DNA from: Candidatus Latescibacterota bacterium
GTDB taxonomy: Bacteria; Latescibacterota; UBA2968
Assembly (NCBI GenBank): GCA_022824945.1
Contig: JAJDYX010000056.1
Span: 1-64,000, forward strand
Direction: 5' to 3'
Length of the DNA stretch: 64,000 bases
Shown here: one piece after another, positions 25,455 to 35,252 of the stretch
Position numbering within the stretch: the stretch's first letter is position 1
How the letters are laid out: every line of letters begins with the position of its first letter
Notes under the pieces: generated by a model
Databases searched by the model: none
The model's input: the letters and a program-made list of their open reading frames with translations, nothing else
What the model was told of the DNA's origin: nothing
Translations under genes and position numbers: made by a program

Positions 25455-27239
25455 ATGCCCGAAACACAACCGCGACCCGAACACCCCCGTCCACAATTTC
25501 AGCGCACCACATGGCTAAACCTCAACGGCACCTATAACTTCGCCATAGACTCTGGACAATCCGGCGAAGCCAAAGGCTGGCACCAAAATTCCACTGAATT
25601 AGACCGCGCCATCACCATCCCCTTCTGTCCTGAATCCAGCCTCTCGGGCATACAACACACGGACTTCATGCCCTCGGTCTGGTATCACAGAACCCTCGAC
25701 ATCCCCGACGAATGGACGGACAAACGCGTACTCCTGCACTTCGGCGCGGTTGATTACCACTGCAAAGCCTGGGTCAATGGTCGGCTCATCGGGCAACATT
25801 ACGGCGGCAGTTCATCCTTCACATTCGACATCACAGACGCACTCACATCTGACGCAAACCACCTCGTCGTCTGCGCCAATGACGACACGCGCTCTGGCGA
25901 CCAGCCCTCGGGCAAACAATGTCCCGACCTCTATTCCCGCGGCTGCCACTACACCCGCGTCACGGGAATATGGCAAACCGTCTGGCTCGAAGCCGTACCC
26001 GAAACGCGCATCGAAACTGTGCGCATCGTACCCGACCTCGACAGCAGCCGCTTTGTACTCACCCCCACATTCAAAAACGCACACCGCGGACACATCTTCC
26101 GCGCCGTCCTCCTCAACGGCAAAGAAGAAGTCGCAGTCTCCACAATGCCCGCTACGAGTGGTACAGCCATGTCCTTGCGCATCAAAAACCCACAACCCTG
26201 GTCGCCAGACAACCCTCACCTCTACGACCTCCGCTTTGAACTCCGCGATGGCGACACCACCATCGACACAGTCAACAGCTATGCCGGACTGCGAAAATTT
26301 CACATCGAAGGCCACAAATTCTACCTCAACAACACCCCCATCTTCCTGCGCCTTGTACTGGACCAGGGATTCTATCCCGACGGAATATGGACCTCCCCAT
26401 CCGACGACATGCTCAAAGCCGACATCGAAAAATCACTCGCCGTCGGCTTCAACGGCGCGCGCCTCCACCAGAAAGTATTCGAAGAACGCTTTCACTACTG
26501 GGCTGACAAACTCGGCTATCTCACCTGGGGCGAATACTGCGACTGGGGCATGAACTTCGGATCCCCCCAATCCATACACAACCAGCAGCGCGAATGGCGA
26601 GAAATCGTCCAGCGAGATCTCAACCACCCCTCTATCCTCGCGTGGACCCCCTACAACGAAACCCGGGGCGGCGCGACCAACCACTTTGAAGCGCACCACC
26701 AGGCCGTACAGGAAACATACGACCTCACCAGAGCACTCGACCCTTCTCGCCCCTGCCACGACACCAGCGGCTACGTACACGTCTGCACGGACATCTACAC
26801 CGTACACGACTACGAACAGGACCCCGTCAAATTCAAAGCAACTTACGCCCCCGTATCCCCCGACGATTGGGAAAACACACCCATCCGCTTCCCCGAACTG
26901 AGCGCGCCCTATCAGGGCCAACCCTATGTCGTCGATGAATACGGCGGCACCTGGTGGGATCCCAATGCCGTCGAAACAGAACAAGCCGCAGACCGCAAAA
27001 GCAGCTGGGGCTATGGCAAACGCCCCACCGACATCGAAGAAGTGTATCACCGCATCGAAAAACTCACAGCTATACTCCTCAACCACCCCAACATCGCGGG
27101 GTATTGCTATACCCAACTCACCGACATCGAACAAGAACAAAACGGCATCTACACTTATGACCGCCGGGAAAAATTCGACGCAAAACGCCTGAAAAAATAC
27201 TTCGGCGCCCCCGCGGCGATTGAACGAATAGACGAATAG
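25455..27239 (+). CDS. glycoside hydrolase family 2 protein
   Basis: Retaining glycosidase of 594 residues in the beta-galactosidase/glucuronidase/mannosidase family. In order: sugar-binding jelly-roll domain (LNGTYNFAID to about residue 180), Ig-like domain, and TIM barrel. The acid/base Glu is in WTPYNETRGG (near residue 400) and the nucleophile Glu in YVVDEYGGTWW (near 496). AGAAGGAG lies upstream of the ATG. No signal peptide, so it probably acts on imported oligosaccharides after desulfation by the upstream sulfatase. The exact glycosidic bond is not determined. Confidence 0.9.
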   Translation: MPETQPRPEHPRPQFQRTTWLNLNGTYNFAIDSGQSGEAKGWHQNSTELDRAITIPFCPESSLSGIQHTDFMPSVWYHRTLDIPDEWTDKRVLLHFGAVDYHCKAWVNGRLIGQHYGGSSSFTFDITDALTSDANHLVVCANDDTRSGDQPSGKQCPDLYSRGCHYTRVTGIWQTVWLEAVPETRIETVRIVPDLDSSRFVLTPTFKNAHRGHIFRAVLLNGKEEVAVSTMPATSGTAMSLRIKNPQPWSPDNPHLYDLRFELRDGDTTIDTVNSYAGLRKFHIEGHKFYLNNTPIFLRLVLDQGFYPDGIWTSPSDDMLKADIEKSLAVGFNGARLHQKVFEERFHYWADKLGYLTWGEYCDWGMNFGSPQSIHNQQREWREIVQRDLNHPSILAWTPYNETRGGATNHFEAHHQAVQETYDLTRALDPSRPCHDTSGYVHVCTDIYTVHDYEQDPVKFKATYAPVSPDDWENTPIRFPELSAPYQGQPYVVDEYGGTWWDPNAVETEQAADRKSSWGYGKRPTDIEEVYHRIEKLTAILLNHPNIAGYCYTQLTDIEQEQNGIYTYDRREKFDAKRLKKYFGAPAAIERIDE

Positions 27240-27388
27240 ACGAACCCCGCCCAACCACCCAAAACCTCTGGATTGCGGCTTAAAGCATGCCTGCCCCTGT
27301 ATGATTTAAGCAGGGGCCGCAATGACGATGGATGGGATTAATCGCTGATTTTTGACCACTGACCGTTGATTCGTTGATTCGCGCTTTT
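27222..27388. repeat. composite repeat block, long-form palindrome inside
   Basis: Starts inside the GH2 3' end with GAATAGACGAATAGACGA, followed by the long-form interspersed palindrome (27260-27327; outer arms GGATTGCGGC/GCCGCAATGAC, nested CCCCTG/CAGGGG). It ends with GTTGATTCGTTGATTCGCGC. This is the same order as 4965-5103. The GH2 stop codon lies within the first tandem unit, so the repeat supplies the protein's last codons. Confidence 0.85.
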
Positions 27389-27400
27389 ACAGGAGACCCC

Positions 27401-29329
27401 ATGGACCCCCGATGGCAAAACCTCCCGCACACCCACACCGAATTTACGCCCGCAACATATCCCGACCGCGAAACCTGGGAACGAGAAAAGACGAGACTCA
27501 AAAAGCAAATCCTCTTTGCCGCTGGCCTCTGGCCAATGCCCGAAAAGCCCCCGCTCGACATCCACATCTACGACCGCATTGAACGAGACGGGTACACCAT
27601 CGAAAAAGCCTACTTCCAGAGCTTGCCCAACTTCTACGTGGGCGGTAGCCTTTTTCGACCCCTCAACCCACAACCCAAAAGCCACCCCGGCATCTTAAGC
27701 CCACACGGGCATGCACAACTGGGCCGCCTCCAACACGGGGACACATCCTACCCGGGGCGGGGCCTCACCTTTGCCCGAATGGGCTGCACAGCCTTCATGT
27801 GGGACATGGTCGATTACAACGACAGCGCCCGACACCTCTCCGGCGCATACCAGGAAGAAACCTACGGTATTGTACACCGCGCACCCTGGCCCCACAGACA
27901 GGACAACCGCATGCTCTGGAACATCGGCATCCTCGGTTTTCAACTCTGGAACAGCATCCGCGCACTCGACTTCCTCTGCGAACTCCCCGAAGTCGATACC
28001 AACCGCCTGGGCTGCACGGGCGAATCGGGCGGAGGTACCCAAACCTATAATCTCTACGCCGTTGACGACCGCCTGCGCGTCGCCGCACCCGTCTGCATGG
28101 TCTCCGCCTACATGCAAGGCGGCTGTGTCTGTGAAAACGCGCCCCTGCTGCGCATCGACACCAACAACGTCGATATCGGCGCCACCTTCGCGCCCAAACC
28201 CCTCATCCTCGTCAGTTCCTCACAGGACTGGACACAACACACCCCCGACGTCGAATACCCCGCCATCAAACGCATATACGACCTCTACGACGCCGACGAC
28301 CGCATCTCTCAAATCCAGATTGACGCGCCCCACGGCTACAACCTCGAAATGCGCGAAGCCGTGTACCGCTGGTTCGCCCGCTGGCTCGACCTGCCCTATG
28401 GCGACGACTTCCGCGAACCGCCCTTTGAAGTCGAAGAACACAAAAACATGCTCGCCTTTTTCGATGGCCTGCCCGACGGCGCAATCACCCAACACAAAGA
28501 CCTCATCCGCCAGTGCATCGCCGCATCCAGAACAACACTGGAAACCTATCGCCCAAACACGTCCGACATATTCGCCAAAAATCGACGCATCCTGGGCGAA
28601 GCACTGCGCATAACCGTCGGCTACGACAACAGCACCGTCACATATCAACACAACACCAGAGAAAACGGAACACTCATCGGCAACCGCCGCAATGTGCGCG
28701 TCCCCATCCGCACCTTCACACCCGAAACCTCCTCCGACGCATCCACCCTGTTAATTCATCCGCATGGCATGGACGCCCTGTACTCACCTCTCATCCAGGC
28801 CCTCCTCGACAAAGGGCAAACCGTCTATGCCATAGACCCCTTTGGCACGGGTCAGAACATCGGCGAAGAAAACCCCGAAGAACCGCGCGGAGGCGGGAAC
28901 TTCTTCAACACCTTTAACCGCACCGACGACGCCGAACGCATATACGACATCGCACTCGCATTGCGCCACATCCCCGGTGGTCGGGTAAACATCGTCGGCT
29001 TTGGCAATGCCGGACTCTGGACCATTATCGCAGGTGCAATCTCGGAACGCACCGACCTGCAAATCGCATCCGACATCGGCGCATTCAGCACCAAAACCGA
29101 GAACGACTACCTCAAACGCCTGCCCATCCCAGGCATACTCAAAGCGGGAGGCTTGCCCAATGCCGCAGCGCTCATCGCCCCAAATAACTTGCTCTTACAC
29201 AACACGGGCGATACCTTTGACACATCCTGGGCAGAAGCGGCCTACGCGCTTCATTCCGAAGCGACCCTGACAATAAAAAATGACCTTGCAAAAAACGAAG
29301 ACCTGATCAATTTTTTGTGCAAAAAATAA
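27401..29329 (+). CDS. tandem alpha/beta hydrolase (acetyl-xylan-esterase-like)
   Basis: Product of 642 residues with two alpha/beta-hydrolase-like halves. The first has HGHAQLG (oxyanion region near residue 105), nucleophile elbow GESGGG with Ser near 210, an acid region and PHGYN (His near 310), like acetyl xylan esterases/abhydrolase_7. The second half has HPHGMDALYSP near 450 and an elbow GFGNAGLW, where the Ser is replaced by Asn, so it is probably not catalytic. No signal peptide. AGGAG lies 8 nt upstream of the ATG. It likely deacylates the sugar processed by the adjacent GH2. Confidence 0.78.
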   Translation: MDPRWQNLPHTHTEFTPATYPDRETWEREKTRLKKQILFAAGLWPMPEKPPLDIHIYDRIERDGYTIEKAYFQSLPNFYVGGSLFRPLNPQPKSHPGILSPHGHAQLGRLQHGDTSYPGRGLTFARMGCTAFMWDMVDYNDSARHLSGAYQEETYGIVHRAPWPHRQDNRMLWNIGILGFQLWNSIRALDFLCELPEVDTNRLGCTGESGGGTQTYNLYAVDDRLRVAAPVCMVSAYMQGGCVCENAPLLRIDTNNVDIGATFAPKPLILVSSSQDWTQHTPDVEYPAIKRIYDLYDADDRISQIQIDAPHGYNLEMREAVYRWFARWLDLPYGDDFREPPFEVEEHKNMLAFFDGLPDGAITQHKDLIRQCIAASRTTLETYRPNTSDIFAKNRRILGEALRITVGYDNSTVTYQHNTRENGTLIGNRRNVRVPIRTFTPETSSDASTLLIHPHGMDALYSPLIQALLDKGQTVYAIDPFGTGQNIGEENPEEPRGGGNFFNTFNRTDDAERIYDIALALRHIPGGRVNIVGFGNAGLWTIIAGAISERTDLQIASDIGAFSTKTENDYLKRLPIPGILKAGGLPNAAALIAPNNLLLHNTGDTFDTSWAEAAYALHSEATLTIKNDLAKNEDLINFLCKK

Positions 29330-29345
29330 AAACAGGAAAACAACA

Positions 29346-30593
29346 ATGAACGACCAAATGCAACACGCCCGCGACGTCGCACTCGGCATCCTCAAACCGT
29401 CACAGCGCGACATAGAACACGGCCTGGAGCTTCACGAACACGCCCTCGTCATCGAATCCTACGGCCTTGGTCTGCGCTCACCCGTCGATCCCGACCCCGT
29501 CAACGCAGCCATCGAAGCAGGCGCGTCTGACCGCGAACTGCAAGACCTCACCGAAGACATGGGCATGACCCGCTGGGCGCTCACACCCGAACTCCGTCGA
29601 GAATACCGGGAAATCTGGCATGCCTCTGGCGTCACCTGCACCTTTCAAAACGCAGGCGAAGAATGCAACGACCCCCTGCGCATCATCAAACGCCTTGCCA
29701 GACACACGTACAACACCGACGCCATGCCCGACTTTCTCCAGCGCGTCACCACACCCGACGACATCGTTGCAGCCCACAAAGCAGGCAAACGCTGCACCTA
29801 TCTCACCTGCAACGGCATTCCACTCGCCGGCGACCAGACCAACCCGGCAGAAGAACTGCGCTACATCCGCGTCTTTGCACAACTCGGCGCACGCATGATG
29901 CACCTCACGTACAACCGCCGCAACCCTATCGGAGACGGCTGCGGCGAACCCAACGACGCGGGCTTGAGCGACTTTGGACATGCCACAGTCGCCGAAATGA
30001 ACCGCCTCGGCATCATCATTGACCTCTCCCACACCGGCTGGCAAACCTGCCTCGACGCAGCAAAAGCATCCGCACAACCCGTCGTCGTCAGCCACTCCGT
30101 CGCCTGCACACTCAACGAACACATCCGAAGCAAACCCGACAACATCATCCGCGCGGTACTCGACACCGGGGGCACCATGGGCATCACCAATGTACCCGCA
30201 TTTCTCGGCGGCAACGGCGACATCAGTGCCTTCCTCGACCACATCGACTACGTCGCCAAAACCTTTGGCACTGACGCCGTCACCATCGGCACGGATCGAG
30301 GCTACCCCTCTCAATACATTGCCGAAGCCAACCGCAAACTCAACCCCCGTCCCAAACAGCGCAACCGCTGGGAGGCACTCTGGCCGCCCAGAGACCCTCT
30401 CCATTCCTCCGAATGGAGACAACCCCACCAGGAACAAAGCCTCACCTGGACCAACTGGCCCCTCTTCACCGTCGGCCTTGTGCAACGGGGTTACAGCGAT
30501 GACGACATCGCAAAAATCATCGGCGGCAACATCCTCCGCATAGCCAAGGACGTTTGGAAAGATTCGGCTTATGCAACCTCACGAGAGGAATAA
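29346..30593 (+). CDS. membrane-dipeptidase-family (M19) zinc hydrolase
   Basis: Binuclear-zinc dipeptidase-type protein of 415 residues. It has the HEHALVIESYG region (in place of the usual HxD near the N-terminus), AQLGARMMHLTYNRRNP near residue 178, DLSHTGW near 222, VVSHSVA near 245 and a TIGTDRG segment near 315. There is no signal peptide, unlike some exported members. It follows the esterase by 16 nt in the same apparent operon. M19 members act on dipeptides or beta-lactams; the physiological substrate is unclear in this carbohydrate context. Confidence 0.8.
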   Translation: MNDQMQHARDVALGILKPSQRDIEHGLELHEHALVIESYGLGLRSPVDPDPVNAAIEAGASDRELQDLTEDMGMTRWALTPELRREYREIWHASGVTCTFQNAGEECNDPLRIIKRLARHTYNTDAMPDFLQRVTTPDDIVAAHKAGKRCTYLTCNGIPLAGDQTNPAEELRYIRVFAQLGARMMHLTYNRRNPIGDGCGEPNDAGLSDFGHATVAEMNRLGIIIDLSHTGWQTCLDAAKASAQPVVVSHSVACTLNEHIRSKPDNIIRAVLDTGGTMGITNVPAFLGGNGDISAFLDHIDYVAKTFGTDAVTIGTDRGYPSQYIAEANRKLNPRPKQRNRWEALWPPRDPLHSSEWRQPHQEQSLTWTNWPLFTVGLVQRGYSDDDIAKIIGGNILRIAKDVWKDSAYATSREE

Positions 30594-30650
30594 ATGTCTA
30601 ATTTTACACAATTATTGAATGCGGACCTCTCTTGCCTCTTTCTATTTTGA
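30594..30650 (+). pseudogene. 5' remnant of a small gene like that at 17063
   Basis: ATGTCTAATTTTACACAATT begins a frame coding MSNFTQLLNADLSCLFLF before a stop. It resembles the start of the gene at 17063 (NNFTQLFAL) at both DNA and protein level, but nothing follows. Probably a truncated relic. Confidence 0.35.
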
Positions 30651-30675
30651 ATGTATATTTTTGGAAAGGACCATT

Positions 30676-30924
30676 TTGCCTGTCATTTTAAGAATACGAG
30701 GCTATCGGTTCTGGTTTTATCAAGCAGACCTCAATGAACCGCCCCATGTTCATGTGGGAAAACAGGGAAAGGAAGCGAAATATTGGGTTGATCCAATTGC
30801 GTTGGCACGAGCCGGAAGATTTCGTCCCCATGAATTAAACGAAATCGAAAGGATTCTAATAGCCTATCGTGAAAATATTATGGACGCCTGGCAAAAGGAG
30901 CAGAAAAAAAATGACAACCGTTAA
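30676..30924 (+). CDS. DUF4160-family protein
   Basis: Short protein of about 82 residues with the DUF4160 signature: ILRIRGYRFWFYQADLNEPP, HVHVGKQGKEAKYWVDP and FRPHELNEIERIL. A TTG start at 30676 is chosen because GGAAAGGA lies 5 nt upstream and the conserved sequence begins there. DUF4160 genes usually pair with a small DUF2442-type partner in toxin-antitoxin-like modules. The next gene overlaps it by 14 nt. Function not known. Confidence 0.75.
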   Translation: MPVILRIRGYRFWFYQADLNEPPHVHVGKQGKEAKYWVDPIALARAGRFRPHELNEIERILIAYRENIMDAWQKEQKKNDNR

Positions 30925-31258
30925 AATTAGAATACAAGCGCGAAATGGAGAACACGCATCCATTGTACCCATCGTCATTCCGGATATTGACGATATTATG
31001 GCGTTTGCTAAAAAGCTTCATGCCAAAGGACAGACATGGAGCGGCGAGGCATTTGGCTGGATAGCTGAATACAATCCCGAAAAATCTGATCCGCCACTGG
31101 ACTCAAAAATGACCTTTACTCCTGCAGATTTCTGCATCGGTGAGAGTGGTATCTGGTTTTATTCTCTGATGTGGGAAAATGGCAAAGAAGCTGAACCGGT
31201 TGCGTTTCTGGATGACGGAAACATCATTGAAACAGAGCCGTTATCCAGCAGGCATTAA
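30911..31258 (+). CDS. small hypothetical partner of the DUF4160 gene
   Basis: Product of 115 residues beginning MTTVKIRIQARNGEHASIVP. It overlaps the DUF4160 gene, in the position where DUF2442-like partners usually occur, but I see no DUF2442 signature. It contains FAKKLHAKGQTWSGEAFGWI and a Trp/Phe-rich middle (GIWFYSLMWENGKEAEP). No RBS of note; translation is probably coupled. Function unknown. Confidence 0.55.
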   Translation: MTTVKIRIQARNGEHASIVPIVIPDIDDIMAFAKKLHAKGQTWSGEAFGWIAEYNPEKSDPPLDSKMTFTPADFCIGESGIWFYSLMWENGKEAEPVAFLDDGNIIETEPLSSRH

Positions 31259-31279
31259 AAAACATTTTCGGAGGAAATC

Positions 31280-32407
31280 ATGAGCAAAGCGCGTCAAATT
31301 TACGAAGACCTGGGCGTTTTCCCTGTAATCAACGCATCGGGATATCAGACCGTCATTGGCGGATCGCGTGTAGGCACAGAAGTGCAAGCCGCAATGGACA
31401 TAGCGAATCGCTACTTTGCGGACATGGAAGAACTACTAAGAAAAACCGGCGCAATCATCGCCGACACCCTCAGCGCAGAAGCGGCAATGGTCACACCTGG
31501 ATGCGCGGCAGCATTAGCCCTCAGCTCAGCCGCCTGCATGTCGGGCAGCGACCCCGAGAAAATGGAACAATTGCCCGACACAACGGGCATGAAACATCAC
31601 ATTTTAATACAAAAAAAACAGCGCTATCACTACGACCCGGTACTCACTGTTTTCGGTGCCAAACTCATCGAAGTTGGCGATGAAAACGGAACGACCGAAG
31701 CCCAACTCGAAGCCGCCATCTCAGACCAGACCGCAGCCATCCACTATTTCGCACCCGGAGGCCAGGCAGGCGTCCTATCCCCTGAAGACGTCGTCCGCAT
31801 CGCCCACGCCAATGGGATACCCGTCATCGTCGATGCAGCGAGCCAGGTCTATCCCCTCGAAACCATGCTAAAATATCCCGACATGGGCGCAGATCTAATC
31901 GGCTACGGCGCAAAATACATAGGCTCGTGTCACTCCACAGGCATCCTGTGCGGGCGCAAAGACCTGATCGACGCCGCCTTTCTCCACTCCTTCATCGGCT
32001 ATGAAACCAGCCCCTACGATACCATAGGCCGTCCCCTGAAAGTAGATCGGCAAGAAGTCATCGCCGTCGTCGTTGCCCTGCGCGAATGGTTCAGCATGGA
32101 CCACGAAGCGCGCCTATCCGAATACAAACGCAAATCCGAAGCGCTACTCTCAAACCTGAAAGACATCCCCCACATCACAGCCAAATTCTCGGCCGACTCA
32201 CGAGGCCTGAGCGATGGCGTACACATCACAGTCGATGAAACCGCACTGGGCAAAACTGCGGTGCAAATAATCGAAGAACTTCGACAGGGCAATCCATCCG
32301 TATGGACACGCGGCAGCGCAAACACCTTCCGCGTCGCCGTAACCAACTTCATCGAAGACGACCAGGAAATCGTCACCGCACGCCTGCGCGAAATACTGAC
32401 CGGATAA
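31280..32407 (+). CDS. SelA-like PLP-dependent enzyme (not canonical SelA)
   Basis: Fold type I PLP enzyme of 375 residues. It resembles SelA/D-glucosaminate-6-phosphate ammonia-lyase family proteins: NASGYQTVIGGSRVG near residue 19, VTPGCAAALAL near 73 (phosphate cup), VIVDAASQ near 185 and YGAKYIGSCHSTGIL near 214, whose Lys is the probable Schiff-base residue. It is about 90 residues shorter than bacterial SelA and lacks the extended N-terminal tRNA-binding domain. A sugar-acid or amino-sugar lyase role is more likely than Sec-tRNA synthesis. RBS GGAGG. Confidence 0.78.
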   Translation: MSKARQIYEDLGVFPVINASGYQTVIGGSRVGTEVQAAMDIANRYFADMEELLRKTGAIIADTLSAEAAMVTPGCAAALALSSAACMSGSDPEKMEQLPDTTGMKHHILIQKKQRYHYDPVLTVFGAKLIEVGDENGTTEAQLEAAISDQTAAIHYFAPGGQAGVLSPEDVVRIAHANGIPVIVDAASQVYPLETMLKYPDMGADLIGYGAKYIGSCHSTGILCGRKDLIDAAFLHSFIGYETSPYDTIGRPLKVDRQEVIAVVVALREWFSMDHEARLSEYKRKSEALLSNLKDIPHITAKFSADSRGLSDGVHITVDETALGKTAVQIIEELRQGNPSVWTRGSANTFRVAVTNFIEDDQEIVTARLREILTG

Positions 32408-32433
32408 CTTGCCACACAAAATCCCAACATAAA

Positions 32434-32465
32434 AAACGCCATCAGCTATTTTGCCGATGGCGTTT
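32434..32465. terminator. terminator hairpin (shared sequence with 39621)
   Basis: A 10-bp stem AAACGCCATC/GATGGCGTTT with a 12-nt loop, flanked by A- and T-rich ends, between convergent genes ending at 32407 and 32489. Nearly the same sequence is used at 39621-39651. Confidence 0.8.
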
Positions 32466-32488
32466 ATGATTACCTCCGCTATAACCTC

Positions 32489-33274
32489 TCAACCCCGTGC
32501 GAGATCGCGATACGCCCTGAACAGATCGGAATAATAAGCCACAAACATCCACAGATCGCCCACCCCCTTATCGGGACGCCGCTCTGTCTCTGCCGACATG
32601 TAGCCCTCATAGCCCTTCTCGTGCAGCAGCCGGAACAACTCGCGATACGGATAGCCCTGTCCCGCCAGATCGTGCATATGCACATGATCCAGCCAGGGCC
32701 ACACCGTATCCAGTGCCTGTTTCACAGATCCATCCACCACATCTTGCGGCACTGAATTCCAGACCAACCCAAAATTCTCGTGATCCACCTGCTCTGCCAC
32801 TGCCCTGCACGCTTGCCAATCGAACTCCCCGTGCAACTCCAGGCACGGCTTCACCCCCTTCTCCACACCGTAATCACACAGCGGCTTCAGCGCCTCTGCC
32901 ACCTGAGCAATCGTCTGTTCCCTGGGCACTTCTGTTGGGAAATTATTCCCAAACACGCGCACGCGAGGCGCGCCCAGATCCGATGCCAGATCCATCCGAA
33001 CCATCGTCTGCTCAATATGATCCCGAAGCTCGTCCGGATCCGTATCGTGATACCGATTGCCCGTCGCAATACTCATAATATCGATCCCCATCGCCGCGCA
33101 ATCTGCCACCACCTGCTCTCGCTCTGCTTCGTCAATCGACGCCTCCACCCCGTGACCATGCCCTGCATCCGTCCGAAACTCCACCCCTTCAAACCCGTGA
33201 TCCTTCAACATCTGCAACAAATCCCGTCGGGAAAGGGCCTTCAAAATACCATACGTCATCCACGAAGGTTTCAT
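32489..33274 (-). CDS. sugar phosphate isomerase/epimerase (TIM barrel)
   Basis: Product of 261 residues of the xylose-isomerase-like TIM-barrel family. It shows MLKDHGFEGVEFRTDAGHG near residue 22, APRVRVFGNNFP near 97, LELHGEFDW near 142 (metal Glu and His), ENFGLVWNSVPQ near 165, HVHMHDL near 198 (metal His) and YEGYMSAETER near 223. GGAG lies 8 nt before the ATG. It stands alone on the minus strand and is only distantly like the one at 20332. Confidence 0.85.
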   Translation of the reverse strand: MKPSWMTYGILKALSRRDLLQMLKDHGFEGVEFRTDAGHGHGVEASIDEAEREQVVADCAAMGIDIMSIATGNRYHDTDPDELRDHIEQTMVRMDLASDLGAPRVRVFGNNFPTEVPREQTIAQVAEALKPLCDYGVEKGVKPCLELHGEFDWQACRAVAEQVDHENFGLVWNSVPQDVVDGSVKQALDTVWPWLDHVHMHDLAGQGYPYRELFRLLHEKGYEGYMSAETERRPDKGVGDLWMFVAYYSDLFRAYRDLARG

Positions 33275-33321
33275 GCTTATTCTCCTATTGAGTTAAAATT
33301 GCAAAAGTGCCACCAGATATA

Positions 33322-33349
33322 TTGACAAGCGACCTGTTTGATCTATAAT
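33322..33349 (+). promoter_or_regulatory. consensus sigma-70 promoter
   Basis: TTGACA (33322-33327), 16-nt spacer, TATAAT (33344-33349). Both hexamers match the consensus exactly. It points at the methyltransferase gene, leaving a leader of about 250 nt that includes the interspersed palindrome. Confidence 0.7.
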
Positions 33350-33483
33350 ATACTGAAAGGGTAGAAACCTGGTGGATTTTCCATATCCAAAACTATCTAA
33401 AATCTCACCGCGTAACATGATAGACGCGATGTGTGACTTCAAAATCGCCACAGAATAATGCCGACAAACAGATATAAGAAAGT

Positions 33484-33525
33484 CAAAACCACTGGATTGC
33501 GGCTAACACCCTGCCGCAATGACGG
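33484..33525. repeat. interspersed palindrome, short form
   Basis: Arms GGATTGCGGC and GCCGCAATGAC with a 9-nt centre TAACACCCT; nearly identical to the copy at 5004-5045. Confidence 0.85.
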
Positions 33526-33605
33526 CTATAGAATCCTTGTTTTGCTGACTGCTGACCACTGATTGCTTGTTTTTTTCACCATTATCCTAAAGTCACACAT
33601 GACGT

Positions 33606-35150
33606 ATGATAGATATCAATGAACAACACAATATACTGGACCAGGTTGATCTTCTTAGATATAACCTCGTTGTAAATGGCAAAAAGAAAAACCACCTTGG
33701 CCAGTTCTTTACACCTGCTCCGATAGCTGAGTTCATGTCACAGATGTTTCGCATATCAGAAACCTCTGTTCATTTGCTCGATGCTGGTGCCGGAATAGGT
33801 TCTCTTTCTGCTGCTTTTGTCGATTATGTATGCACACAGAAGCATCTCCCGAAGGAATTTACAATCACAGCCTATGAAATTGATGCTTCATTGACGCCAC
33901 TTTTAGAAAATACATTGAAAGCTTGCCGCTCAAAATGTGAGCAACTGGGCATTCATTTTAGCTACAAAGTGATCAATGAAGATTTTATCAAAGCTGCTGT
34001 ACCCGCACTCAGACAAGATCTATTCTCTCCCCATGTCAAAAAGTTCAATTATGCCATTCTCAATCCCCCCTACAAAAAAATCCAGAGTTCTTCTGAACAC
34101 AGAAGATTATTGCGTCGCCTTGAGATTGAAACGAGCAACCTTTATACAGCCTTTCTTGCAATCATAAAAAAATTACTAACTGACGAGGGACAACTCGTTG
34201 CAATTACACCGAGAAGCTTCTGCAATGGACCTTATTTCAAAGCATTTAGAAATAACTTTCTCGAAGAAATGGCATTGAAGAGAATTCACATCTTTGAATC
34301 CAGAAAAAGGGCCTTCAGCGATGATGGTGTGCTACAAGAAAACATCATTTTCCATACGACCAAATCTAAGTCAAAACCATTAAAGATAGCGATTTCATCT
34401 CATTCATCTCCAGGAGACCCTCTATTCTGGAGAGATGTGGAATATGACCAAGTGATACACCCAGAGGATCCCGACAAGTTCATTCACATCATTACAGATG
34501 AGATGGACCATCAAATAGCTGAAAAGATGAAGCATTTTCAATCAACACTGGAGGAACTCGGCATCTCGGTATCAACGGGCAGAGTTGTTGATTTCCGGGC
34601 GAACAAATTCTTGAAACATGTGCCAAATAAAAAAACAGTGCCTTTAATTTATCCCATGCATTTCCAGCAAGGTTTTGTTGAATGGCCCCCCAAAAATAGC
34701 AAGAAACCCCATGCCATTACTTTTTCAGAAGAATCCCAAAATTTATTGGTCCCTTCTGGCACGTATGTTTTAGTAAGGCGTTTCTCTTCAAAGGAAGAAA
34801 AGCGCAGGATCGTAGCTGCTATCTATGATCCAGAGCGAATAAAATCAGAAACAGTGGGCTTTGAGAACCATCTGAATTATTTCCATTGCAATGGGAAAGG
34901 ACTGCCTACACATCTTGCAAAAGGGCTGGCAGTTTTTCTCAATTCAATGATGGTTGACGCTTACTTCAGATTGTTCAACGGCCATACTCAGGTAAATGCC
35001 ACGGACTTGAGAAGTCTCAAATATCCTTCAAGAGCAAAACTCGAATCTCTGGGGACAAAAATTAAGGACAGATTACCGGATGGTGATGCGTTAGATAATT
35101 TAATTGAGCAAGAGGTCTTTGATAGGGGAGACAGAAGTCTGGATCGCTGA
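33606..35150 (+). CDS. Eco57I-like N6-adenine DNA methyltransferase
   Basis: SAM-dependent DNA methylase of 514 residues. Order of motifs: [15 protein letters not shown] near residue 30 (family signature), [11 protein letters not shown] near 58 (SAM motif I), AYEID near 88, ILNPPYKK near 150 (catalytic NPPY), then a C-terminal region from about 250 that probably recognises DNA. The gene has no adjacent specificity or endonuclease subunit, but McrBC and TIR genes follow within 6 kb. It may be a solitary methylase, or the C-terminal part may carry recognition only. AT content is higher than in the catabolic genes to the left, consistent with transfer. RBS weak. Confidence 0.87.
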   Translation: MIDINEQHNILDQVDLLRYNLVVNGKKKNHLGQFFTPAPIAEFMSQMFRISETSVHLLDAGAGIGSLSAAFVDYVCTQKHLPKEFTITAYEIDASLTPLLENTLKACRSKCEQLGIHFSYKVINEDFIKAAVPALRQDLFSPHVKKFNYAILNPPYKKIQSSSEHRRLLRRLEIETSNLYTAFLAIIKKLLTDEGQLVAITPRSFCNGPYFKAFRNNFLEEMALKRIHIFESRKRAFSDDGVLQENIIFHTTKSKSKPLKIAISSHSSPGDPLFWRDVEYDQVIHPEDPDKFIHIITDEMDHQIAEKMKHFQSTLEELGISVSTGRVVDFRANKFLKHVPNKKTVPLIYPMHFQQGFVEWPPKNSKKPHAITFSEESQNLLVPSGTYVLVRRFSSKEEKRRIVAAIYDPERIKSETVGFENHLNYFHCNGKGLPTHLAKGLAVFLNSMMVDAYFRLFNGHTQVNATDLRSLKYPSRAKLESLGTKIKDRLPDGDALDNLIEQEVFDRGDRSLDR

Positions 35151-35252
35151 ATCTCCAACGCATATGATACATTTTGACGGGGAGAGGTTTTTAGGGCCTT
35201 ATAAATGATGTTTGATTTTTTCCAAAATATAAAAAGGCAGGATGCTACCGAT

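Larger units (their letters stand above)
33275..33605. other. intergenic region with promoter and repeat, no gene
   Basis: 331 nt without a gene. It contains a consensus promoter at 33322-33349 and a short-form interspersed palindrome at 33484-33525. Between them I see nothing coding. Downstream of the palindrome is GACTGCTGACCACTGATTGC, which has a relative at 27355-27365. Confidence 0.8.

Noticed and set aside
29478-30485. Minus-strand open frame of 335 codons opposite the dipeptidase
   Set aside because: Rich in Val, Ala, Gly and Cys as expected from antisense of GC-biased codons; the plus-strand gene has M19 motifs.
31280-32407. Calling this gene selA because the organism uses Sec
   Set aside because: It is about 90 residues shorter than SelA, lacks the N-terminal tRNA-binding domain and sits in a sugar catabolic context away from selD/selC.
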